The position numbers and the translations under genes were made by a program. From Sialis fuliginosa (lineage: Eukaryota; Arthropoda; Insecta; Megaloptera; Sialidae), in assembly GCA_961205875.1 (NCBI GenBank), contig OY540812.1:28901098-28965097 (forward strand): 64,000 bases of DNA, in the 5' to 3' direction. Shown here piece after piece: positions 12,516 through 24,300 of the stretch. Below the pieces are notes generated by a model. That model searched no databases, was not told where the DNA came from, and saw only the letters and a program-made list of their open reading frames with translations. Position 1 is the stretch's first letter; each line of letters starts with the position of its first letter.

Positions 12516-14183
12516 ATAATTTTATATTTTTAATTGTGATGAAAAAATCCTATAAATCATTTTAATCCAACTTCCGGCATCATCGGAAGTAAATTGAATA
12601 TAGTTTTTATTTTTTTAGAGTAAACCGGTATTTTTTGGCAGGAAATTGAAAGAACATGTTGATGTATTTTCTTTTAAAACAAAGTGATAAAAGCTACGGG
12701 CAAATGTATTTGGCACCTTGTTTTAATGCAATATTGTTGTAAGGGAAAAATTAAAGAAGAAAAATAAACTAAATGGAATATAAATGATCATATCACTCGA
12801 ATCAATATTAAAGATAAGGGGAATTTTTATTCACCATATTATTATCTACCAATTTAAAATAAAGAAAAAAACATTGATTTAAAAAAATATATTTGAATTT
12901 TCATAACGGGTGAATTTAAATCGTTTTTATTCTCTTATCCCTAAAAATTGGCTAATTTTATAAAAACTATGCCAATCTAAAGGATAGACAAATTATTCGT
13001 CTCCAATTTAATCATTTCTACTTGCTCTTTCCAATTTCGATAAAATTTACTTTTTTTATGTCACATAGTCCAGTTATAAATTTCAATAAAAAAATTTAAA
13101 TACCAGTTTATACTGACAAAATATGAAATATTATACACCCAAAAATAATATTTAAAAAATAATGAAAGTGTTTATTCTTATCATACGAATGTAAATAGAA
13201 ATCATCAATTATTTAGTCAATTAGTTATAGGTTTCACAGTGCATAAAAGACTGAAACAATTAATAAACGCCACAAAAATGACTTGATATTTCAACTCAAA
13301 TGATCCAAAATAAAATCGTATGAGTTCACACGGGCATTAATTAATTATATAATTATATTTTTCCATGTAGATAATTCCCAAAATTCTGCTCTATAAACTA
13401 ATATCATAAGTTACTATTTTTTAAAATCATGAGTCGTAAAATACGTATTTATTTTAAAATATAATGAAAGCCTGTATATATTTAGAACCTTACATCAACA
13501 GAAAAACAATTGTGCTTTACAAACAGTATACTAGGTCTATTATAAGACGTGACGTCACTTACATGTGACGTTAAGAGCTTTTATCTATACAGTACTACAT
13601 CGAGCGTCCGAACTAACTGAGATTATTTAAGTATGATATATTGCTTATAAATCATATAACAATAACTGAGCAACAAAAAATACTTTTGTTTTGCTGCAGA
13701 ACCCTGAATAAACGATACCGAAGGTTTTTGACGGGCTGAAACATAATCCGTTCTCAAATTTGCTTAATTAGCTCAGGTTCTCGAGATATCGTAACATAAG
13801 AGGGCCAAAAATGACGATTTTAGTTATATATTTATGTATATACTTGTATTACCAAACAGGCAATTTCATAACTCACAAAGTTACATTTTTTCAGCTTTTA
13901 TGTGAATCCTATTTCAATAAAATTCGCCGTTTTGGAGTTATTCGCAAAAAAACAGTTTTTCACTATTTGTCAAACCTCCTCTGCAGTCTATGGTAGACTA
14001 CGCCCATCGGTTTCTTAAAATTTGGTATAAAGCTAACTGTGCTAATTTTCGTTGATGCAGGAATTATTGAGTTTATTTATTTATTTATTTATTAATAATT
14101 CTAGGAATAAAAAGTAATAATGAAAAATAAGAAAAAAATGGGAATATGTAATTATGCATTCATCACAATTAAGAACCTATATA
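12516..14183. other. No gene or clear element seen
   Basis: AT-rich presumed intron or flank. A palindromic TGACGTCA is present near 13551 in GACGTGACGTCACTTACATG; without a promoter context it is not called as a site. Confidence 0.45.
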
Positions 14184-14620
14184 AGGTACTGACACCAGTT
14201 ATGACCGCTATAAGGGCAAGGTTTACTGTTTTTGTGATTGACTAGTAATTTTATTTAATCACCAAAGTCCGCAAATATAGTTTTTTTTAAATTATAGCCT
14301 TTTAATGGATAAAGTAAAACCAGTAATAAGCACGCAGTGATGGACACTAATAATTACAAAATGATAAGTACTACGACACAAAATAAATAAAAGAAAGAAT
14401 CATAAAATTTGACTCTATGTAAAGCAGTTGCTATGATAATATAATAATTAATAAATAAATTATACTAATAATTAGTTTAAATGTCCACCATTTTGACACC
14501 TATTGGCCGATTGTCATCAAATCACGCTGTAAGACAGTTAAATGTATATAGTTTAATATTCAAAAATGGTAGTAATCAAATATCAGCAAATATTTCTAAT
14601 TCAGTACATTTATTAATTAA
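14184..14620. mobile_element. MITE copy 2, AGGTACTGGCACCA family
   Basis: Starts after TA with AGGTACTGACACCAGTTATG and contains CCAGTAATAAGCACGCAGTG and TTGGCCGATTGTCATCAAAT in family order. The far terminal repeat is not recognisable, so this copy is truncated or eroded at its right end. Confidence 0.75.
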
Positions 14621-15375
14621 AAATTATTTTATTTTAGTACATTTAGAACCGTCTGTTTTCTAATAGATGAAATACAAATATATCTTTTATAGTGATCTTT
14701 TACTTTGCTAATGCTGTATAGGTTTGTGTCTTTGTGTTATTAAGATTCTATTTTTTGCTAGTGTCGTGCGATTCAAAATAAAATAATCGGAAACATTCGT
14801 AAATCCTGCTCGTTCGCACGAACAATGACACACGCCCATTAATAATTTTCGAAAACCTCATCTGCAATAATTAATGGATACATTACAATACGATCTCGTT
14901 CATCTGGGGACCAACTTCATATTCCATTCGAAATGAAACAGAGCGTTCTTTTTTTCACCAATCATACCGACCAATAGTTATAATAAATCACGAATTGGAG
15001 GTAAATTTTTCACCGTCACAGATGACGGGTTAACTGGAAAGGGCGAGGGGGAGGGGGTTCATGTCAGAACAAAGGGGACGTTGCAAGCGATAATTTAGAG
15101 TTCGTTTTGTGCTGGTGTCGACACCTATACGCCAGTGTCGAAAAGATTTATACTTCGTCAATGAATGTAACGTTTTGATACATTGCCCTTACTTTAACAC
15201 TCGTAGTGTATTTTGTGTCAAACTATGTTGATTGTTTAATGGCTTCATATATTTAAATGATATATTTATTTACATCTTTTTATGTCCGAAAAACAATGTT
15301 TATGGAGATGTGGAAAGTATCAGAGGGCATATGAAGAATGCCCTAACTTTTGATTCAAGTACCTATACATTACAT
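14621..15375. other. No gene or clear element seen
   Basis: Includes a somewhat GC-richer patch at 15000-15150 (CACAGATGACGGGTTAACTG, GGCGAGGGGGAGGGGG). The phrase GTCACAGATGA.GGGTT resembles the interior of the 34941-35625 family; otherwise unexplained. Confidence 0.4.
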
Positions 15376-15958
15376 TAGACTTGTGTAGTTCACGAACGAG
15401 CTAGTTCAAAAGAGCGCTCCCACACGAGAACTAGAGGAATGCGCTCCGCTCTTTTAGTTCAATAGTTCCCGATACACTTCAAATACACTGTTCTAAAAAT
15501 GAAATTGTACGATTTTTATGTTTAATAATTTACGTTTTCAATACTTTATTACCAATTTTGAATTTATTTTACTAAAGATATACTGTATTGAATTTATTTG
15601 TTCAAAATAATGCAATATGTCAAAAGCACGTGATTTTTATATTATTTTATGACTATCAACAAAAAGGAATATCACAGATTTTAGTGAAATTGAAATATAT
15701 TGCTTAAATTACAGTACAAGAAATGCCAATATATATCGATCTTGTCTATAAATTAATAACGAATACAAAATTACTATTCATAAATTTAATTATACATTAA
15801 AAATCCAACAATCCAATATATCTAAATCAATAAATTGTCATCGTATAGTCCGGAAAAAAATTCTATGAACTAAAAGAACTAGAAGAACGAACTAGTTCAT
15901 TAAAGACCACTGAACTATAGGGAACACTCTCTGTCATGAACTAAAATACCCAACTCTG
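15376..15958. mobile_element. hAT-type MITE (583 bp), AGTTC-repeat family
   Basis: Flanked by an exact 8-bp duplication CATTACAT (15368-15375 and 15959-15966). Ends TAGACTTGTGTAGTTCACG and (reverse complement) CAGAGTTGGGTATTTTAGTT are imperfect inverted repeats. Both subterminal regions hold many AGTTCA/GAACTAG motifs. No coding frame. Confidence 0.82.
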
Positions 15959-16059
15959 CATTACATATATAGTCAATAAATAAGTATTCTTTTTTCCAAA
16001 TTATAAACCGATATATTGATAATTCCAAAAATATCGCAAACGAAATTATCAATAATTCG

Positions 16060-16132
16060 GTAAAGATATACACGAAAGTATGTCATATAGGTTCCGAAGT
16101 ACGTACTACATAGGCTGTTTGGAACCTCAGGT
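16060..16132 (-). repeat. Fragment of the GGTTCCGAAG dispersed family
   Basis: GGTTCCGAAGTACGTACTAC and TGTTTGGAACCTC match the terminus of the inverted copy at 30025-30808. Confidence 0.65.
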
Positions 16133-16645
16133 TATCGAAACAAAATTGCATATCCATCCAAGCCTTTTTAGTCATATTTTGATATGTTATTGCATATTTA
16201 AATCTAATCTATTTTAAATCTCTATCTCAATTTATAAAAAACATTGGCTTATTAACATCAAGCAATCCCAAACTCTCGAACAAAAAGAAAAAAAAGCACT
16301 ACAAAACTGGTTGCATCGATGCGAAAACTTCAATTTGCTATTACAGAAAATTTAGCATATAAAAACAAATGACACGGGTGTTCTTTCCAGTAGTTGGCCG
16401 GGATGTTTAACACCGCAATACAATTTCTCCCGAACGGAACTGCACAATTTTCAACTCGGCTGCATTCTTGATTAACAACGCACTCCTCTTTACGCACGTC
16501 GGAGTTTGCAGAGTACGCATATGTTTCGCACGTTATGTACTGCTAAGGGATACACCGATTTCAAAAATATAGATCGAGTTGTGTGTTCGGATAAAACGGG
16601 ATCTTAAGGTATTACTGGGAGAGCAACAAGGTCCACTATATCTAT

Positions 16646-16943
16646 GTTTATGGCAGTATTGCAAATTTGCTAGCTAGCAAGCACTTTCAAATGAGATATC
16701 AAACTTATATGACAGTTCTTTTGGAGTTTGTTGAAGACTTTGATAAGTTTCGTGCACGCGTTGTAGGTAAATACCAACGGTATTAAACCAGTGGTGATAT
16801 TATGAAAATTATTTTGTACGGTGTTACAATTAGTTGAAGTGTCACTGCTCTAAATTCCATAGATACTTGTACAGAATTAATACCCCATTTGAAAGTGCTT
16901 GCTAGCTAGCAAATTTTGCTAGTTTCTTTATAATACCGTACAT
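16646..16943. mobile_element. MITE copy, TGTCCGGTATT family (GCTAGCTAGC type)
   Basis: AAATTTGCTAGCTAGCAAGC with CACTTTCAAATGAG on the left pairs with CATTTGAAAGTGCTTGCTAG on the right; the right end finishes TATAATACCGTACAT. The interior (TTTTGGAGTTTGTTGAAGAC, AATACCAACGGTATTAAACC) matches the copy at 52038-52371 in reverse orientation. Confidence 0.82.
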
Positions 16944-18211
16944 CAGTCTTTTTATGTTTTTATTCGCTTCTTAAATTATACAAAACAAAATTTTGTAACT
17001 TGTGGAATGAATTTTAAAAATAATTAACCCCTTAACTAGCAATGGATCATATATGTACAAAAAAAAGTTGAAAAAACTGGCAATTGATCATAATATATGT
17101 ATATTTTTAAATAACATTGACAATTTCTGAAAGATGTGGACAAAATTTGGTATACCTACTACCATTTTTAATGATGCTGAATCCAAATCTGACATCAGAA
17201 TTATAAAATTCGATATTACGGATTCAAAATGGCGCGGCGTCTTTCAAGTATCAAAATAACTACTGAAATGGACTTCGAAAACCTCCGGTAATTTGCTGCT
17301 GCCACTTTTGTCACTTGAACTGAAAAAAAACCGTTCCAGTCAAATGATTAAATTAACTAGAAATATTTATTTTTAGTATTTGAACCTGCCATGGCTGGGA
17401 AGCTCGTCTGATTTAGTGTTATCATCCAAATTTTATATTAAAGAAAACATTAATACGAAAAAACTACCTATTACACTGTCGATTTTTCCCGCTCCTATTC
17501 GCACAGCACAGCGGTAACAAATATAACACACACACACACACACACACAAACAAACAAACAAACACATACTCTAGCTAGCAGCAGAGCGTGTGACGTCGAC
17601 AAATGGTTGCAATTTGTGAACACACATAACTTGTTTATATCCATTCACACAATGTTTTAACCCAGAAAATCCCCTCAATCGTGTGAACTTTATGTTTAAA
17701 TGCGAGGTTTTCACTTTGTGCGTGTCTGTGATTGATTAATATACATTATATTTGTTATATATTAACTTATTTATTCACCAGTTATGTTTTACAAACTTTC
17801 AAGACATCCTAGAGTTGCTGCCAAATGTTGAGAACTACTTAAAATAAATTGTGGAGTAATTGTAATTTTATAGTTTATCAATCATTTAGTAATCAGGATA
17901 TATTTGTTCTTGTCGTAATCTGTTCATACATTCAGGGTCATGAAGAAAGATCGGACCCCCGAAATAATTCGAATGGATCGATTTTTAGAGAAAAATGTTA
18001 ATTGTATATTTTTAGCATAAATAAATTCTTCCGTTACCAACTACTTTCTAATTAAATTATAAAATTCCCCCAAAAGTAATAATTATTATCGACTATAAAA
18101 TTAGAACATTGCCTAAATAAATAAATAAAATAATAAATATATGATAACCTACAACATTAAAAGTTTGTCAAATAAAATATTTATATTAATAATTTCCTTT
18201 CGTTTTTTCAG
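16944..18211. other. Presumed intron; no gene seen
   Basis: Lies just upstream of exon A. Apart from the microsatellite at 17527-17564 nothing is recognised. The missing 5' exon(s) of the KH gene were looked for here and not found, though a short exon could be overlooked. Confidence 0.5.
17527..17564. repeat. (CA)n followed by (CAAA)n microsatellite
   Basis: About ten CA units run directly into four CAAA units. Confidence 0.95.
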
Positions 18212-18336
18212 AGGTGGCAAAAGTTCAACAAATCGGAAAAGCTCCGCTGAAAGAATACAAATATGTCGACATCTACAGAGAAAAACCCATCAAAGTTAGC
18301 GTCAAAGTTCTGGTACCTGTTAGAGAACATCCAAAA
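18212..18336 (+). CDS. KHDRBS-like (qkr58E family): Exon A: pre-KH segment of the KHDRBS-like gene
   Basis: The exon follows a pyrimidine-rich acceptor (cgttttttcag) and ends at the donor AAA|gtgagt. It starts with two bases of a split codon, then 41 codons: [20 protein letters not shown] and onward to PVREHPK. The piece [19 protein letters not shown] is the hallmark run-up to the KH domain in Sam68/qkr58E proteins. The split first codon ends in AG, so it is probably Glu, Lys or Gln; family members have Glu here. The last residue Lys joins in phase 0 to FNFVGK of the next exon, giving the family-typical HPKFNFVGK. Confidence 0.93.
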
Positions 18337-21300
18337 GTGAGTTGTATCAAGTTTTTACTAATCCAAAGGACACATTTCGACTAACGAAAATAATGCTTTC
18401 CATATACAGGAAAAAACTATCTTAGACCAAGATAATCCTTGTTTTATATAGCAATATTATCTTAATATAATATAATATAACATATATAATCTTAATCCAA
18501 CTATATTAAAGCAATATTGTCGGTCGAAAACAATAAAATTTTAGCTATTACCCGTAACTTTGTCCGTTTGGAATTTAAGTAAGGTTAGGTTTCGCATTTG
18601 CACGCTAGATGTCACTACGCGAAGAAAGTATAACCTATCACGCGTACAAAAGTACACACACCCATGGGATGTAAAGTACAAGGTAGCCTCAGTAGCCCGG
18701 TGCGAGAGAGGGAAATACGTCATCTGGGGTGCCCAAATATGGAAAAAGGGAATGATGTAACCAATCATAACAAATGTAGCCTTATAACTCGGCACGAGAA
18801 GAAGAAAATACATTATCTGGGGTGCCCAAACTGATCGGTTAAAACCACTGAGGCAACCTGTGCATTTACTACTAACCTTGACACATACCCATTTTTTCTA
18901 TCTAATCGATTTTTCGAGATACAAAGTAGCTTCTATGTCCTTCAGAATGCTAGCTATCTCCCTACCAAATTTCACGAAGATCGGCTCTGCGGTTTAGCCG
19001 TAAAAAGGTAACAAACAGACAGACAGACAAAGTTACTTTCGCATTTATAATGTTAGTATAGATACAGAATTTTACAAAAATATATCCGGATTAATTTATT
19101 TTTTGATTTAATGTTTTTTTTTTCTCATTTACCTACACCAGTTTACATTAGTGTAATTATCTGCAAAAATAAATAAAAGATTTAATAACTTTTTTTAAAT
19201 AAAATAATGACGGTACAGTGTGACAATATTTGTTCAGAAAACAAAGGAAAGTAAAATATTAGACGCGATTACGCGAATGTGCCAACTTTACGGTACAAAG
19301 TTTAAACGTCAATTTAGAACCCGAGCACAATTTTTTAAAGAGACAGGTGTTTAAAAAACAGCTCTTTAGAATTGTCGAAAAAATGTCCCTGTTTTGATGA
19401 TTAATTTAAATAAAAACTGCAATAATTTTGTAATTTTTTACAAAAAATTTGACGTAAAATTTTGTATTCTCTTTTAAGTGAGTTCTCAAATTTATTTTAT
19501 TTTATCACTTTTTTCCAATAATTTTGATTTTAGTATTGCAATATTGTATGTTCAGCAATTTGGTTTAAAGATTGAGAATCGACTTAAATCGTGAACTATT
19601 GTTTTATTATTATTATTATTATTATTAACTAATCTACGGCAGAGGTCACTAAACTACGGCCCGCGGGCCGAATCCAGCCCTCCAAAGTTTTTCATCCGGC
19701 CCCTGATTTTTATATGTAAATATTTTTTATACATATAAGAAATATTAATTTTATATAATTCAAGGGTTTGATGTAAATATACAGGGTGTCCCAAGACTGT
19801 GTCAAAGTTCAATATTTCATTTATTATAACAAATGGAAGAAACTTAAATACAAAAGTTGTTAGGTTAGACAAACCGCATATTTTAAAAATAGTTATATTT
19901 ATATAGGGTATAAGTTAAGTTCAGAGTTTTGATACATCCTGTACAAAGAATACAATTTTGTAAATGTTTGATGTAATATCGCAATAATAGAGCATATGCC
20001 ATTACTTTTAGCAGAAAACAAAAGTTTTTTTGTGGTAATTAGAAAATTACAAGGTGTTGAAAATAACCCAATTTTCTTACAAAAATGGTCATAATTTCTA
20101 AACCGCTCAGTATAAACCTACACATGCTTATATCAAAATATCCAGAAAAATAAATGCTTTTAGATTATCAATCAAAAATATACGCATTGTATTTAAAAAA
20201 AACATAACTTTGATTTGTAACGCACTTATGGGACACCCTATATAAATATAACTATTTTTAAAATATGCGGTTTGTCTAACCTAACAACTTTTGTATTTAA
20301 AGTTTTCTTCCATTTGTTATAATAAATGAAATATTGAACTTTGACACAGTCTTGGGACACCCTGTATGTATTTATCTACATTTGAATAGATATTTTCCAT
20401 TATAAGCGATATATACTCTATTACATAGCTAATTGCACATGTAAATAAATGTATTTTTCGTCCAGCCCCCCATGTTTAAAAAAAATTCGATCCGGCCCGT
20501 TTCTCGAAAAGTTCGGTGACCCCTGATCTTCGGGATCGATTTTGATCAAACATTGATTCAATTCTGATCTTTGAATATGTAATGTTACGTCCCCTCCAGT
20601 TTATGGGAGCCCAAACAAATTTGAATTTGGGGGCCCATTTAAAATGCTGAATTGAGATATTTTTCTTTTAGAGGATTTTTTTGGATGGATATTGTAGTTA
20701 CTAATTTGACTTATTTTCGAAAAATTAATATGACAAGTCACATATCGTTGTAAAGTAGATTAAAAAACTCGTTCAAATATGTTAAAGCCAACTTAGTGAC
20801 CCACAAAAAAATAAGTTTGGGCTTGTAACTCGAAAACTATAAGTGATATAAAAATTCTAAATACACCAATCAATCCAAAAAAAGTACCTCAAGAAACCGG
20901 AAACCAAAAGTACTTGTCTACTTTAACAAAAAAAGTTACCTGAAGCCATTTAAAGAATTTTCAGATTTTTGGGTATTCCGCCTAAACTACGTAGAATTAC
21001 TAATATTTTTTGATGTAGTAATACTCATCCCATCTCTGTATCTCTTACCGTTTATAAACTCCTCATGCATTTCACGCTTATATTGAACACCCTGTATACG
21101 ATGAACGGATCAACTGAAAAACAAAAATTATTCAAAACTTAATTAAACGACTCAGGCGAATCAGTGAATTAAATCAAATGAATCACCCATCACTCCTAAT
21201 TGAAAGGAAGACTTGCAGATAAACTATATGCATGAATATTATTCACAATAAAACATGTAGTTTCAGTATAATTAAGATATTTTTAAACTCTAACATAAGT

Positions 21301-24300
21301 AAAAAATATTTTACAAAAAATAAGAAAAATAGTGAACATTTAGTATAAACAACTAGAGATAATAATGATGTAAAAAAATCTACCACGAAACCAAAAATTG
21401 AGAGAAAACCGTGGAAAGGAATTTAACGATACAAAAAGTATGCAGTAAAAAACTTCAAGTTTTTTATATTTATTTATGTAACGGTTAATTCCTTCATTAA
21501 TTAGAGGTCCTGTTACAGTACAGGGATGTCAAAATGAAAGAGAAAATGTCTACATAAAAAAGCTACGCCAAAATGATAGACGAGAGTAGATAGTCTTTCT
21601 TTATAATTATTTTAAAGACATCTATTAATTTTTAATTTACCTTTTTTTGTCTGCAATGCTCTTTTCGTAGTAATTAATGTCTACTTTATAATAAACGAGC
21701 TGTGCCCGCGGCTTCGCTCGCGTGGACTACGGAATTATTGTTTAGGATTTTTGAAAAATATACTTGAATTAAGTACAAAGACGATTAGTTATTATTGTAA
21801 TAATAAGTAATCAACACTTAAATAACCTAACAAAAACGAATCAGAACAAAAGTACTAATATTTTTTGTTTTATTTAAATTTAAAAACTAATTATTGAAAA
21901 AAAATAAACAATTGACAATCAAAAAGGTCCGAATGCCGTCCAAGCGCACGCGAATCGTTCCCTCCTGCCCCACACCCAACACGGTTCTTCAATAATATTA
22001 TGGTAACATATTATTTATTTCAATAAGTTATTTCCTAAACTATAAGACCAAATTGGATGCAATAAAGAAAAAATTATATCGTCATTAAGTACTTATGACG
22101 ATGAAATCATTTATTTCGATAAGGATTATTGTTTTATACGTCATGAGTCCATGTAAACAGAACCCAAACATTTTTTATTTTCTTTCTAACATAAAATCAG
22201 TCACCAGTTTAGACAGCGTATTGCAAAAGAGCGCGCTGGCGACAAACTTTTTTCCGGCTTGATTTACTATTATCGTTACTGCTTATTTCTTATGTTACCT
22301 AACGTAACAAATTTAAAAAAAAACACATAAATCAGATAAGAGGTTCTCGAGTTATAAGCGCACTAACGGACAGGCAAACAGACAGACAGAGAGACGTTGA
22401 GCTTTACAATATACATATATGGATTATATACTAAAAAAACTTTACTTTTAAAGTCAAAATATTTTGTATTTTATAATATAATTATCTCTATTTTGTTTAT
22501 AATTTATAGATGGCATCTATATATCACGTGCTTTTTAGGGCATTACCCCCCCCACCCTCATTTTGATAACTATGTCAGTGAAATACTAAATATCCTTAAC
22601 AGCCCCCAGCCAAGTTATCGAGAGTAGTGTTTTGTCTTATGGACGCCCTCTTATCGAAATTAAGGATTTTTATATAAATCAATATACCAATTTATGATTA
22701 TTATGAAAAATAATATTATTATAATTATTATGTATATAGAATATTTAGTTCCTACCAACAATTTTTGGCGTTCATCATTCAAGAACAGCATTTAACACTT
22801 GTCAAGAATTCATTTTTTTTTCATTCCACCTACTGTTTTTTAATGAAAGAACGTTTTACTGCAACGTTGTTATTATTTTTTAATTATTTCGCTTAGTTTA
22901 ATTTTATAGAAAGAGTTTAAATTAACTTTTCAAGAGTTTTGAAAAGAAAGTTAACAGATGTCACCTTTAGAAAACTAAGATTGCAATTTTACCCCCTGGA
23001 TATGAAACTTTATTACTCTTAAGACCAGTACGTAGGTTTAAATTCTTATTTACTCGATAATAAGAAACTATTAACGTATTAGATAGAATGTCAGCTGATC
23101 TAACAATAAATTCAAATAATTAATAATTCATTAATTCCAACAGCAACAACCAGGGTTTGACAAATTGCGGCGAAAAAAATTTCATAACAATCACTCAATT
23201 TTTCAAGAAATATTACTACTTGATTCAGTATTCTTAAAACAGGAGACAATTTTGTAATTCCTCCATATTAATGATAATATAGATTGTAAAGGATCTGGTG
23301 AATTTTTACTATGCTGCATCGTAAAAACTAAACGTTGTATTATATATATAAAAAGGATAAAGCTGGGCACGTGGCTCGATCACGACTCGCATACAGTGTA
23401 ATTATTTTATTATTCTTGAATCTAAATCTATCATTTAGCAACCCCAACAAAACAATAGTTTTTAAAATAAAAAAAAGTTATTAACAAATTTCAATATTAA
23501 AAACAAAATCTATTTTAACTAGCTGGTAGTAACTTTTAGGACACCTATGTATAAAGTGTTAATTTATTATTTGAATATCTATTCAAACTGTTTAAGATAT
23601 CAATTAAAATTAGAATTAATTTTTTTTTCTAAATGAGTACGAGTAATTTTTGTTATTAAGGTTCCGAAGAAACCCTATTAATCTCACGTCCGTCCTTTTC
23701 ACTCAAAGCTAAATAGCTCGTAAACCATATAAGCTAGAAACTTGAAATTTTTACTGAACATGTAAAATGAAACCCTCTAGTAAAATATGTACACATTTAT
23801 TGAATAAATAATTTTTCAGGGGGGTAATAAGGAGCTAAAGCTAAGTAAAAAAATATTTTCTTTACACCAAGGCATGTGGCACGTTAAAATGTATAACCAA
23901 ACAAGCAGAATTTGACTCATTTTCTATTTTTTTTCTAAATCAAAAATGGTGCTTGTAGGGGGCTTTAAAGCAAATCCAAAAAAAACAAAAAAATTGTATA
24001 CCAAGACGTGTGGCATGTCAAAATGTACATCTCAATTAGTAGAATTTGACCATATTTTTTCTTTATTTTGTCCCCTCCCCCCTCTAACTCTGTAACTACC
24101 GGCTCAAAAAATCTGAAAAAAATTTGGTAACGAGGTTTTGGTGGGACTACCAACAACAGATACTAAAGTCAACAATATAATTTTAAATTTTGGAATAATA
24201 AGAAGGGGCTTCATAGAATTATTTATTTTTATTTTCATATTTAGGCATGTGGTATGTCAAAATGTACATCTCAATTAGTAGAATTTGACCATATTTTTTT

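Noticed and set aside
13545-13575. TGACGTCA palindrome as a promoter element
   Set aside because: No transcription start or companion sites nearby; short motif may be chance.
18541-18813. 90-codon minus-strand frame near exon A
   Set aside because: Lies in an unclassified repeat with internal duplication; no domain.
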